Shown here: one piece after another, positions 15,328-24,799 of the stretch
Numbering within the stretch: the first letter of the stretch is position 1
Layout: every line of letters starts with the position of its first letter
Notes under the pieces: generated by a model
Seen by the model: the letters and a program-made list of their open reading frames with translations, nothing else
The model's database searches: none
What the model was told of the DNA's origin: nothing
Program-made: the position numbers and the translations under genes
Assembly (NCBI GenBank): GCA_016303195.1
Contig: JAEDMD010000005.1
Span: forward strand, 1-24,814
From: Oscillospiraceae bacterium
GTDB taxonomy: Bacteria; Bacillota; Clostridia; Oscillospirales; Ruminococcaceae
Length of the DNA: 24,814 nt
Direction of reading: 5' to 3'

Positions 15328-15990
15328 ATGGATGAACTTATGGAACAACTGGATTCCAGAACAGCGTTTACTATCCCGATACTGGGAGGTATCCCTGTGG
15401 CTGATTCATGTGTTGTTACGTGGGTGATAATGGGACTGATAGTTCTGCTTTGCCTTATCTTTGTGAGAAAACTGAAAAAAGTTCCCACAGGTTCACAGTG
15501 TATCCTTGAGGTATTCATGAACTGGATGGAAAAGTTCTTCACAGATACTCTCGGAGCTAAGGGAAAGAAGTACATACCGATCCTCGGAACGCTTCTGATA
15601 TATATAGGTATGTCCAATATTATCGGCGTATTCGGTTTCGTACCGCCTACAAAGGATGTAAATGTCACAGCCGCTCTCGCAGGTATTGCGATCATTCTCG
15701 TTCAGGTCGCTTTCATCAAGGAAAGAGGCTTCGGAAAGTGGCTCAGGAGCTTTACAAATCCTATCAACATTCTCGACCTCATTACCCGTCCGCTGTCACT
15801 TTGTATGCGACTGTTCGGTAATGTACTGGGTGCATTCGTAATTATGGAGCTTATCAAGCATTGCATACCTGTCGGAGTGCCTGTTATCGCAAGTGCATAC
15901 TTTGACCTGTTTGACGGACTTCTTCAGGCATATGTGTTTGTATTCCTTACATCGCTCTATTTACAGGAAGCAATAGAAGAACATGAATGA
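15328..15990 (+). CDS. atpB: ATP synthase Fo subunit a
   Basis: Membrane stator subunit that forms the two ion half-channels against the c-ring. The 220 residues have five to six membrane helices. The conserved channel helix RPLSLCMRLFGNVLGAF contains the essential Arg (in MRLFGN) facing the c-ring carboxylate, and the C-terminal helix (LLQAYVFVFLTSLYL) is family-typical. The start is the ATG at 15328, after AAGGAAGG (15313-15320); the longer frame begins at a TTG inside the leader. First gene of the operon; no atpI precedes it. Confidence 0.95.
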   Translation: MDELMEQLDSRTAFTIPILGGIPVADSCVVTWVIMGLIVLLCLIFVRKLKKVPTGSQCILEVFMNWMEKFFTDTLGAKGKKYIPILGTLLIYIGMSNIIGVFGFVPPTKDVNVTAALAGIAIILVQVAFIKERGFGKWLRSFTNPINILDLITRPLSLCMRLFGNVLGAFVIMELIKHCIPVGVPVIASAYFDLFDGLLQAYVFVFLTSLYLQEAIEEHE

Positions 15991-16043
15991 TAACCGTTCG
16001 GAAGGCGCATCAGCTTTCTGAAAGACAAATATGGAGGTAAATT

Positions 16044-16271
16044 ATGGGTTTGATCGCAGTTGGCGCAGGTCTGGCAGTTCTGACAGGCGCAGGCGCAGGC
16101 ATAGGCATCGGAATAGCAACTTCAAAGGCAACAGAGGCTATCGCAAGACAGCCTGAGGCTAAGGGTTCTATCAACACAGCGCTCCTTCTCGGAAGCGCTC
16201 TCGCAGAAGCTACGGCTATTTACGGCTTCGTTATCGCACTTCTCATCATCCTTTCACTGGGAAGCAAATAA
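16044..16271 (+). CDS. atpE: ATP synthase Fo subunit c
   Basis: A 75-residue hairpin proteolipid of the rotor ring. It has two membrane helices joined by the polar loop ARQPEAKG (34-41), a Gly-rich first helix (GAGAGIGIG), and the ion-carrying Glu55 in helix 2 (LAEATAIYG). Against the sodium-type c subunit of Ilyobacter (from memory), the ligand positions Gln32 and Ser66 are Ile22 and Ala56 here, while the Thr and Tyr (57 and 60) remain. That favours protons over sodium. AGGT..A lies upstream of the ATG, and atpF follows 63 bases later. Confidence 0.96.
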   Translation: MGLIAVGAGLAVLTGAGAGIGIGIATSKATEAIARQPEAKGSINTALLLGSALAEATAIYGFVIALLIILSLGSK

Positions 16272-16334
16272 TCAAGATGACAGAGAAAGGTTTCGGGAAT
16301 ACCGATACCTATTATAAAGGAGGGCGTTTAACCA

Positions 16335-16826
16335 ATGCTGAAATTTGAATTTTGGAGCATCTTAGAGGCTGCCCTGAATGTGCTGATACTGTTCGTGATC
16401 CTGAGAATATTCCTTTTCAAGCCTGTGAACAAGATAATGAACGAGCGCACACGTTCCGTTCAGGATGATATCGATTCCGCTAAAAAGGCAAGAGAAGACG
16501 CTGAGGAACTTAAAGAACAGTATGAGAATACTATCAGCGAAGCTAAAGAAGAAGCCAAGAATATCATAATGAAGGCTCACGAGGATGCTGAATCCGAAAG
16601 AGCCGCTATAATAAAGAAGTCTCATGAGGAAGCCGAACAGATAGTTGCTGAGGCTGACAAGACTATCGAAAACGAGAGAAAAAGGATCATCCGTCAGGCA
16701 CAGTCAGAGATCGCTGATCTGGCTATCGAGGCCGCTTCAAAGATCGTCGGCGCAAATGTTGACGACGAGAAGAACCGCCGCCTTGTGGACGAGTTCCTCT
16801 CAAACGAGGAGGGCGGCAATAAATGA
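16335..16826 (+). CDS. atpF: ATP synthase Fo subunit b
   Basis: Peripheral-stalk subunit: one N-terminal membrane helix (about 6-28, then [12 protein letters not shown]) and a long charged right-handed coiled coil to residue 163. It ties subunit a to delta and alpha at the top of F1. AGGAGG (16319-16324) lies ten bases before the ATG. Its stop overlaps the start of the delta-alpha gene (ATGA). It is not fused to delta, unlike the b-delta fusion known in mycobacteria. Confidence 0.95.
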   Translation: MLKFEFWSILEAALNVLILFVILRIFLFKPVNKIMNERTRSVQDDIDSAKKAREDAEELKEQYENTISEAKEEAKNIIMKAHEDAESERAAIIKKSHEEAEQIVAEADKTIENERKRIIRQAQSEIADLAIEAASKIVGANVDDEKNRRLVDEFLSNEEGGNK

Positions 16827-18859
16827 AGGATATCGAAAAAGAGTACCTGAATGAACTTGTCCGCCTTGATATTTCTCAGGAGGATGCCGACAAGGTAAGG
16901 AAGATACTGACAGAGGTGGGCGATGTTTCCGACACTCTGGCAAATCCCCTTGTTACATACGATGAAAAGCGCAATATCATCAAGAAGCTGTTCCCTGAGT
17001 CAATGCATAAATTCATCATGAGCGCCATCAGGGACGGTCAGATCGAAAATCTCTGCGAACTGCTCGAACAGTACAACGATCTCCTTATCGAAAGACAGGG
17101 AAGCATCAAGGCTGTTGTGCGTTATGTGACACCTCTTACCGAAACTCAGCAGGCTGATCTGAAAAAGTTCATCATGGAGAAGTTCGTCAAGGAAGATGTT
17201 GATATCGAGTACCGCAAAGACCCCGATATCATCGGCGGTTTCATCCTGACAGCAGGCGATATCGAGTACGATAAGAGCTACCGCACAAGCCTCCGTCAGA
17301 TGAAGGAGACTCTCCAGACAAAGGCGGCTGAATACGTTGAAGGCGGCGCATCGAAAAAGGACAGTAAATCAAAGAACAGCGATATCATCTCCGTCCTCAA
17401 AACTGAGGTAAAGGATTTCGAGGTAAAGTCAGGCGCTACCGAAACAGGCTTCATCACCCGTCTCGGTGACGGTATCGCAAGAGTTCACGGCATGAGCTCG
17501 GTCATGTACGGCGAGCTTGTTGAATTTGAGAACGGTGTAAGAGGTATCGTTCAGAATCTTGAAGAAAAGACAGTAGGTGTCGTTCTTCTCGGTGACGATC
17601 ACGGCCTTACAGAAGGCTCTGAGGTCGTCCGCACAGGCAAGAGAGCAGGTATCGGCGTAAGCGATGAGCTTCTCGGACGAGTTGTTGACGCTCTCGGTTC
17701 GCCTATCGACGGTCTCGGCGATATCAAGGCTGAGGATTACTTCCCAATCGAGCGTGAAGCCCCAGGAGTTATCGAGCGTAAATCAGTTAATGTTCCGCTC
17801 CAGACAGGTATTCTCGCTATCGACTCAATGTTCCCTATTGGACGTGGACAGCGTGAGCTTATCATCGGCGACAGACAGACAGGTAAGACTTCCATTGCCG
17901 TTGATACCATGATAAACCAGAAGGGACAGGATGTTATCTGTATCTATGTTGCCATCGGTCAGAAATCATCAACTGTCGCACAGGTTGTGGGAACGCTCAA
18001 AAAATACGGCGCTATGGATTATTCGGTTGTCCTTTCGGCATCTGCCAGCGATCCTGCGCCTTTCCAGTACATCGCACCGTATTCGGGAACTGCCATTGCA
18101 GAATACTTCATGTCAAAGGGCAAGGATGTACTTATCATATACGATGATCTTTCCAAACACGCCGTTGCTTACAGAGCAATGTCCCTGCTTCTTCACAGAC
18201 CTCCGGGTCGTGAAGCATATCCTGGTGACGTATTCTATCTCCATTCGAGACTGCTTGAGCGTTCGAGCCGTCTGGATGACGAGCATGGCGGCGGTTCACT
18301 GACTGCTCTGCCGATCATCGAAACTCTCGCAGGCGATATCTCGGCATATATCCCGACCAATGTAATTTCCATCACAGACGGTCAGATATTCCTTGAAAGC
18401 GAGCTTTTCAACAGCGGTCTGCGTCCTGCGGTAAACTACGGACTTTCCGTATCCCGTGTAGGTGGTGCGGCACAGACAAAGGCTATGAAGAAGGCGGCAG
18501 GAAATCTCCGTATCGACCTTGCACAGTTCAAGGAAATGGAGATATTTACACAGTTCTCATCGGAGCTGGATCAGGCTACCACCGATCTTCTCGATCACGG
18601 CCATATGCTTACAGAGCTTCTGAAACAGCCTCTTTACAATCCGCTTCCGCACTATGAGCAGGTAATACTCCTGTATGCCGCTCAGCACGGCTTCTTCAAG
18701 GGAATACCGATAAAGGAACTGCGTGAGCATAGAACTGAGCTTATGAACTATATCCGCAGCTACGGTCAGGATATCATCGCTGAACTGGAGGAGAACAAAG
18801 TCCTCACAGACGAGCTTATGGAGCGTATCGAGCGCATACTCACTGCGTTTGAGGAATAA
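16823..18859 (+). CDS. atpHA: fused ATP synthase F1 subunits delta and alpha
   Basis: One uninterrupted 678-codon frame. Residues about 1-172 are a delta subunit ([61 protein letters not shown]). A short polar linker (about 173-184, [11 protein letters not shown]) leads into a full alpha subunit from about 185: [12 protein letters not shown], Walker A GDRQTGKT (349-356), Walker [23 protein letters not shown] with the arginine finger at about 545. Usually delta (about 180) and alpha (about 500) are separate genes, with one delta and three alphas per complex. No stop, frameshift or convincing internal ribosome site lies in the linker; the only nearby in-frame Met (160) is within delta. Translation is coupled to atpF. 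Confidence 0.93.
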   Translation: MKDIEKEYLNELVRLDISQEDADKVRKILTEVGDVSDTLANPLVTYDEKRNIIKKLFPESMHKFIMSAIRDGQIENLCELLEQYNDLLIERQGSIKAVVRYVTPLTETQQADLKKFIMEKFVKEDVDIEYRKDPDIIGGFILTAGDIEYDKSYRTSLRQMKETLQTKAAEYVEGGASKKDSKSKNSDIISVLKTEVKDFEVKSGATETGFITRLGDGIARVHGMSSVMYGELVEFENGVRGIVQNLEEKTVGVVLLGDDHGLTEGSEVVRTGKRAGIGVSDELLGRVVDALGSPIDGLGDIKAEDYFPIEREAPGVIERKSVNVPLQTGILAIDSMFPIGRGQRELIIGDRQTGKTSIAVDTMINQKGQDVICIYVAIGQKSSTVAQVVGTLKKYGAMDYSVVLSASASDPAPFQYIAPYSGTAIAEYFMSKGKDVLIIYDDLSKHAVAYRAMSLLLHRPPGREAYPGDVFYLHSRLLERSSRLDDEHGGGSLTALPIIETLAGDISAYIPTNVISITDGQIFLESELFNSGLRPAVNYGLSVSRVGGAAQTKAMKKAAGNLRIDLAQFKEMEIFTQFSSELDQATTDLLDHGHMLTELLKQPLYNPLPHYEQVILLYAAQHGFFKGIPIKELREHRTELMNYIRSYGQDIIAELEENKVLTDELMERIERILTAFEE

Positions 18860-18870
18860 GGGGTGATAGT

Positions 18871-19761
18871 ATGCCCAATATGAGAGAAATACGTGAGCGT
18901 ATCGCAAGTATCCAGCAGATATTGAAGATAACCAACGCCATGTACCTTATGTCATCCTCAAAGCTGAAAAAGGCAAGGAAATCTCTTGAAGCCACCGAGC
19001 CTTATTTCTACAAGCTCCAGTCCACCATCGACAGCGTTCTGGAGCATACACCGCACACCCGTCAGCAGTTTTTCGACCGACGGGCGGATATCCCGGAAGA
19101 AAAGCGCAAAAAGGGATATATCGTCATTACCGCCGACAAGGGACTCTGCGGAAGCTACAATCATAATATCATGAAATATACCGAGCAGGAGCTTGCAAAA
19201 GCCGCTGATATCGACAACTGCTACCTTTTCGTAATGGGACAGGTGGGAAGAATGCACTTCCAGAGAAAAATGCGTGTTGACGGCGAATTCCTCTATACTA
19301 CGCAGAATCCGACGCTTTACCGAGCAGGAGAGATTGCGGATATGGTAATAGATAAATTCGACAACGGCGAGCTTGACGAGGTCTATCTGATATATACCGA
19401 TATGATAAATTCAAGCCAGCAGGAGACAAGAACTCTGCGGCTTCTGCCATTTGAGAGAAGACATTTCGGAAAAGCGGCTGACGGCACAATGAAAAAACTG
19501 CCGAAAGCCTCATTCATGCCGTCGCCTGAGGAGGTAATGAACTACCTTATCCCTCAGTATGCTAAGGGCATCATCTACGGCGCAATGGTCGAGGCATTCT
19601 GCTGTGAACAGCAGTCGAGAATGACCGCTATGGATGCGGCAACTACCAGCGCCAAGGACATGATAAAGGAGCTGTCGCTGATGTACAACCGTGCAAGACA
19701 GGCGGCTATCACTCAGGAGATAACCGAGGTATGCGGCGGTGCGGCTTCACTGGATGAGTAA
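18871..19761 (+). CDS. atpG: ATP synthase F1 subunit gamma
   Basis: Central rotor shaft, 296 residues. The N-terminal helix is typical (MREIRERIASIQQILKITNAM, with KLKKARK next), the Rossmann-like middle has YIVITADKGLCGSYNHNI, and the C-terminal helix ends the chain (MYNRARQAAITQEITEVCGGAASL). A GGGGTG site precedes the ATG eleven bases after the alpha stop. Directly after its stop codon begins the left arm of the heptad repeat element, which separates gamma from beta by 475 bases, an unusually wide gap for this operon. Confidence 0.95.
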   Translation: MPNMREIRERIASIQQILKITNAMYLMSSSKLKKARKSLEATEPYFYKLQSTIDSVLEHTPHTRQQFFDRRADIPEEKRKKGYIVITADKGLCGSYNHNIMKYTEQELAKAADIDNCYLFVMGQVGRMHFQRKMRVDGEFLYTTQNPTLYRAGEIADMVIDKFDNGELDEVYLIYTDMINSSQQETRTLRLLPFERRHFGKAADGTMKKLPKASFMPSPEEVMNYLIPQYAKGIIYGAMVEAFCCEQQSRMTAMDAATTSAKDMIKELSLMYNRARQAAITQEITEVCGGAASLDE

Positions 19762-20200
19762 TCAGAAAGTAGAAAGTAGTGAAAGTAGAAAGTAGTGATA
19801 GTTTCATGCTGCATAATAACGACCATGCTATTTTTCAAAATCTGATTGTTTGGCAAAGAGCGATGGAATTGGTGGAAGAAGTATATAGATTGACAAAATT
19901 TCTTCCTAAAGAAGAAACGTATGCTCTGTCAGACCAGATGCGGCGAGCCGCAGTGTCTATACCATAAAATATAGCGGAGGGTGCAGGCAGAAAAACAAAT
20001 CTTGATTTTGCACATTTTCTTGTTATAGCAAGAGGTTCAAGATATGAACTCGAAACCCAGATACTAATATGTATCAGATTGGGATTTATTAAGGAAGAAC
20101 AAGCAGCAAAGGCTTTTGAACTCTGCAATGAGATCGGAAAAATGATAGCAGCGCTGCTCAGAAATCTGAAGGAAGAATAAAACTGCTTTCTGCTTTCTGA
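19762..20200 (+). mobile_element. heptad-bounded element carrying a four-helix-bundle gene
   Basis: A 439-bp insertion between atpG and atpD. Its ends, 19762-19780 and 20182-20200, are inverted repeats of 19 bases that pair completely in RNA, with two G-U wobbles; the DNA arms differ at those two positions. Each arm has a 7-base period: AGAAAGT on the left, and CTGCTTT on the right, which continues as degenerate heptads to 20217. Inside is a broken S23/IVP-type gene. IVS elements with this protein and a terminal stem are known within 23S rRNA genes; the same layout in a protein operon suggests a related mobile or RNA-processed element (inference). Confidence 0.6.
19806..20180 (+). pseudogene. 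four-helix-bundle (S23/IVP family) protein gene with an in-frame stop
   Basis: The S23/IVP family (23S rRNA intervening-sequence proteins, structurally related to Avd of diversity-generating retroelements) consists of about 120-residue helical bundles that form pentamers; the function is poorly known. From the ATG at 19806 the frame reads FQNLIVWQRAMELVEEVYRLT, DQMRRAAVSIP, then TAA at 19965-19967. It continues in frame as NIAEGAGRKTNLDF, LVIARGSRYELETQIL and LRNLKEE to a second TAA at 20178. The stop replaces the Ser of the usual SIPSNIAEG motif, one base change from TCA. No frameshift or deletion is visible, so the lesion looks recent, or the codon is read through. No clear Shine-Dalgarno is seen. 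Confidence 0.85.
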
Positions 20201-20224
20201 TTTCTGAAAACTGCTTCTTCCTGA

Positions 20225-21628
<1,404 letters not shown>

Positions 21629-21640
21629 GGGAGGCTTATC

Positions 21641-22051
21641 ATGGCTAAGACCTTTCATCTTGAAATAATAGCAACAGACCGTGTATTCTTTGAGGGCGAG
21701 GTGGAGCATCTCGTTATCACGGCAATAGACGGACTTCTGGGAATACTCCCCGGACATGAACCGCTGGTCACTTGTCTGCCGACCGGCGAGCTGAAATACA
21801 TGGTGAACGGCAAGTGGAAATATGCGGCAATATCCGAAGGATTCATACAGGTAATGCCCGAATCTTCCATAATCCTTGCAGACACCTGCGAGCTTCCTGA
21901 GGAGATCGACATAAAACGTGCCGAAGCCGCAAAAGAACGTGCTGAGGAACAGCTCCGACAAAAGCAGAGCATCAAGGAGTATTACCAGACACAGGCGGCG
22001 CTCAACCGTGCAATGAACCGACTGAAAATATCACAGAAGCATTTCAAATAG
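21641..22051 (+). CDS. atpC: ATP synthase F1 subunit epsilon
   Basis: A 136-residue central-stalk subunit that couples gamma to the c-ring and can inhibit ATP hydrolysis. The N-terminal beta sandwich shows FHLEIIATDRVFFEGEVEHL, DGLLGILPGHEPLVTCLPTG and VNGKWKYAAISEGFIQV. The C-terminal helical hairpin (about 85-136, EEIDIKRAEAAKERAEEQL) is complete, so the inhibitory arm is present. GGGAGG lies ahead of the ATG, 12 bases after atpD. Last gene of the operon; a second heptad-repeat patch starts just after its stop. Confidence 0.95.
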   Translation: MAKTFHLEIIATDRVFFEGEVEHLVITAIDGLLGILPGHEPLVTCLPTGELKYMVNGKWKYAAISEGFIQVMPESSIILADTCELPEEIDIKRAEAAKERAEEQLRQKQSIKEYYQTQAALNRAMNRLKISQKHFK

Positions 22052-22059
22052 AGATCAGA

Positions 22060-22160
22060 TAATAGAAAGCAGCAGAGACGGCATTACACTGCCCTCTATT
22101 TGTCAGAAATAGAAGTTTGGAATAGTATTCTGCTCTCTGCTTTCTGACAACTGCTTTCTG
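22060..22160. repeat. ORF-less heptad repeat patch after atpC
   Basis: From 22130 the sequence runs in 7-base steps: CTGCTCT, CTGCTTT, CTGACAA, CTGCTTT, CTG. Opposite-strand counterparts lie to the left: AGAAAGCAG at 22064-22072, the exact reverse complement of 22137-22145, and CAGAAAT-AGAAG at 22104-22115. The units match those bounding the four-helix-bundle element, but only about 60 bases and no ORF lie between the arms. It may be a solo or decayed copy, and may also serve as a weak terminator for the atp operon. Confidence 0.6.
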
Positions 22161-22231
22161 TAATTATGCATAAGTGGAAATGGTCTGAATTGTGCATATT
22201 CTGCAATTATTCAGATTTGCCGCTCAATTGC

Positions 22232-22260
22232 TTGACTTTTTGTTAAGTTTATAGTACAAT
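22232..22260 (+). promoter_or_regulatory. sigma-A promoter of secDF
   Basis: TTGACT (22232-22237), 17 bases, TACAAT (22255-22260). The start would fall near 22267, leaving a 75-base leader before the GTG at 22342. This places secD in a transcription unit separate from the ATP synthase operon. Confidence 0.8.
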
Positions 22261-22341
22261 AATTATAATTGTCGTAGAGACAGGAAATAAGGGCGCATGG
22301 CGCTTTTTGCTGTGCGTACCCGAGAATCAGGAGGCATGACC

Positions 22342-23751
22342 GTGAAAAAAACACGCAAATCAACATTCTTTGTTGTCGTCATCCTCATCGCACTGTTTGC
22401 AGTGACCTCGGTTTTAGGCATAGATCAACTCTTTGCCGATAAAACTACCACCTATGTCAAGGGTGTTGACGATATCCGCCTTGGTATCGATATCAAGGGC
22501 GGTGTTGACGTTACTTTCGCCCCCGCAGGCGATTATGACGCTGACCTGACACAGCTTGACTCGGCTACCGAGATCATCAAAACAAGACTTACTGCCCTCG
22601 GTATCACCGATAACGAGGTGTACAGCGATGAGAAAAGCGACAGAATCATCGTTCGTTTCCCGTGGCAGGTAGGCGAAAGCGATTTCAACCCTGAGGCTGC
22701 TGTAAAGGAGCTTGGTGAAATGGCTGAGCTGACTTTCAGAAAAGGCACTGACAGCGAAACAGACGATGACGGAAATACGATCCCTACCGCTGAGATAGTT
22801 CTTCAGGGTGCAGATGTTACTTCGGCACAGGCTCAGTACCGCCCCGATGATAATGGTGACTACGAGTACCTCGTTGCTCTCGAACTCAGCTCCGAGGGTG
22901 CTTCAAAGTTCGCAGAAGCTACTGCTGAGCTTGCAGGTTCATCCACTCCGATCTCTATCTGGATGGATAATACAATGATCTCCGCTCCTTCCGTAAACAG
23001 TGCCATCACTGACGGAAGCGCTGTCATCACAGGTAACTTCACTCAGGAAACTGCCAAGAAGCTGGCTGACCAGATCAACTCAGGCGCTCTCCCGTTCAAG
23101 ATGGAGACAAAGAGCTTCAAGACCATCTCACCTACAATGGGTGAAGGCTCACTGGACGCTATCCTTCTTGCCGCTCTTATCGCATTCATCGGTATTGCAA
23201 TATACATGGTAGTCCTTTACAGACTCCCCGGATTTGTTGCAGTTATCGCTCTTATCGGTCAGATAGCAGGTTCAATTGCCGCTATCACAGGCTGGTTCGG
23301 CTTCATGAACGGCTCAACTCTTACCATCCCCGGTATCGCAGGTATCATCCTCGCAGTCGGCATGGGCGTTGATGCCAACATCATCACAGGCGAGCGTATC
23401 AAGGAAGAACTCCGCACAGGAAAGTCACTTGATGCCGCTATCAAGATCGCTTACAAGAGAGCGTTCTCCGCTATCCTTGACGGTAATATCACAAACGTTA
23501 TCATTGCCGTTATCCTTATGGGAGCTTTCGGTGTACCTGACAGCTTCTTCTCGAAGATACTCAACAAGACTATCTTCTTCGCATTCGGCGCTACTGCCGA
23601 GGGTGTTGTTTTCTCATTCGGATTTACCCTGCTCGCAGGTGTTATCTGCAACTTTATCTTCGGAGTTTTCGCTTCAAGACTCATGGTAACTTCACTCTCC
23701 AAGTTCGAGTGCTTCAGAAACAGAAAGTTATACGGAGGTGACGAGAAGTGA
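22342..23751 (+). CDS. secD: protein translocase subunit SecD
   Basis: Membrane protein of the RND superfamily that, with SecF, uses the proton gradient to help pull proteins across the Sec channel. It has an N-terminal helix, then LGIDIKGGVDV (the family's D-G-G motif), the periplasmic-type P1 region (ATEIIKTRL; GADVTSAQAQY), and a C-terminal block of five helices with GMGVDANIITGERIKEEL. At 469 residues it is shorter than the roughly 600-residue proteobacterial form. The start is taken as the GTG at 22342, seven bases after AGGAGG (22329-22334). The ATG at 22336 is only one base from that site, and the ATG at 22297 lacks one. Confidence 0.93.
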   Translation: MKKTRKSTFFVVVILIALFAVTSVLGIDQLFADKTTTYVKGVDDIRLGIDIKGGVDVTFAPAGDYDADLTQLDSATEIIKTRLTALGITDNEVYSDEKSDRIIVRFPWQVGESDFNPEAAVKELGEMAELTFRKGTDSETDDDGNTIPTAEIVLQGADVTSAQAQYRPDDNGDYEYLVALELSSEGASKFAEATAELAGSSTPISIWMDNTMISAPSVNSAITDGSAVITGNFTQETAKKLADQINSGALPFKMETKSFKTISPTMGEGSLDAILLAALIAFIGIAIYMVVLYRLPGFVAVIALIGQIAGSIAAITGWFGFMNGSTLTIPGIAGIILAVGMGVDANIITGERIKEELRTGKSLDAAIKIAYKRAFSAILDGNITNVIIAVILMGAFGVPDSFFSKILNKTIFFAFGATAEGVVFSFGFTLLAGVICNFIFGVFASRLMVTSLSKFECFRNRKLYGGDEK

Positions 23752-24707
23752 GCAAGAAAAAATCTCAGAAAGAAACTCCCGTAACTTTACCTGAAAAAGT
23801 TTATGATTTCTGTGCAAAGAAGAAACTCATACTCGGTGTAGTCATCGCCGTTGTTGTAGTCCTTCTGGCAGGCATAATCATCAGGGGCGTTCACCTTGCT
23901 ATCGAATTCAAGGGCGGTACTCTGATAACATATACCTATCAGGGCGATATTGATTCAAATGCAGTATCATCCGCAGTAAGTGAGGTCGTTGGTTCATCCG
24001 TCGTTGTAAGAACAGGTGAGAGCCTTGATTCAGGCGGAAAGCAGATCACTATCTCATTCGTATCAAAGGAAGGCCTTACAGCCGACAGACAGACTGAGCT
24101 TACAAACGCTCTCAGAGAGAAGTTCGCAAGCAATGAGCTGGAAATCTACGATTCAAATGACGTTAGCCCGTCATCAGGCCGTGAGTTCCTGCTGAAGTGC
24201 TTCATCGCCGTACTGTTTGCCGCAGTTGTAGTAATCATCTACATCGCTATCAGATTCCGCAATATCGGAGGCTGGTCAGCAGGTGTATGCTCAATATTCG
24301 CACTTTGCATGGACATCCTCGTGGCATTTACAGCTACGATAGTATGCGGCTTCAATATTGATTCAAATATCGTTGCCGTAATACTCACCATCCTCGGTTA
24401 CTCTATCAACAACACCATCGTTATTTACGACAGAATCAGAGAAAACCGCAAGCTGATGCCAAAGGCTACACTGAACGAGCTTATCAATGTAAGCTGTACA
24501 CAGTCACTTACAAGATCAATAAGAACATCTATCACAACTATCGGTACAATGCTTATCGTTACAATAGTTGTAATGGTAACAGGCTATGATTCACTGCTCA
24601 GCTTCTCAGTACCGCTGATGTTAGGTCTTATCTCAGGTACATTCTCCTCACTGTTCGTAGCACCTGTAACATGGTCATGGTGGAAGAATAAAGCCGCTAA
24701 TAAGTAA
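23748..24707 (+). CDS. secF: protein translocase subunit SecF
   Basis: Partner of SecD, 319 residues, six membrane helices. The N-terminal helix (about 25-46) leads into AIEFKGGTLITY, the SecF version of the GG motif. The C-terminal helices carry LGYSINNTIVIYDRIRENR, SLTRSIRTSITT and VAPVTWSWWKN. The GTG start overlaps the secD stop (GTGA) and follows GGAGGTG, so the two are translated together. SecD and SecF are separate proteins here, not the fused SecDF seen in Bacillus. Confidence 0.94.
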   Translation: MSKKKSQKETPVTLPEKVYDFCAKKKLILGVVIAVVVVLLAGIIIRGVHLAIEFKGGTLITYTYQGDIDSNAVSSAVSEVVGSSVVVRTGESLDSGGKQITISFVSKEGLTADRQTELTNALREKFASNELEIYDSNDVSPSSGREFLLKCFIAVLFAAVVVIIYIAIRFRNIGGWSAGVCSIFALCMDILVAFTATIVCGFNIDSNIVAVILTILGYSINNTIVIYDRIRENRKLMPKATLNELINVSCTQSLTRSIRTSITTIGTMLIVTIVVMVTGYDSLLSFSVPLMLGLISGTFSSLFVAPVTWSWWKNKAANK

Positions 24708-24764
24708 TCAGTTAAAAGAACTGCCTTAAGGGGAGTACTCATATAGCAGCTTTATATGTATTAT

Positions 24765-24799
24765 CGGGGGAAACCTTTCTGAGGAAAGGTTCTCCCCCG
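24765..24799 (+). terminator. large palindromic hairpin after secF
   Basis: CGGGGGAAACCTTTC (24765-24779) pairs with GAAAGGTTCTCCCCCG (24784-24799) with one bulged base and a TGAG loop. No T-run follows; the sequence continues as TACCCCCTTCCAAAG to the window end. The long perfect stem suggests a terminator or a dispersed REP-like palindrome. I associate this kind of sequence with Ruminococcus-type genomes, but cannot confirm that here. Confidence 0.65.

Noticed and set aside
17298..17495. Separate internal translation start for alpha within the fused gene
   Set aside because: There is no in-frame ATG, GTG or TTG with a Shine-Dalgarno between the end of delta and the conserved start of alpha. 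Met160 is within delta, and the next Met lies past the conserved [12 protein letters not shown].
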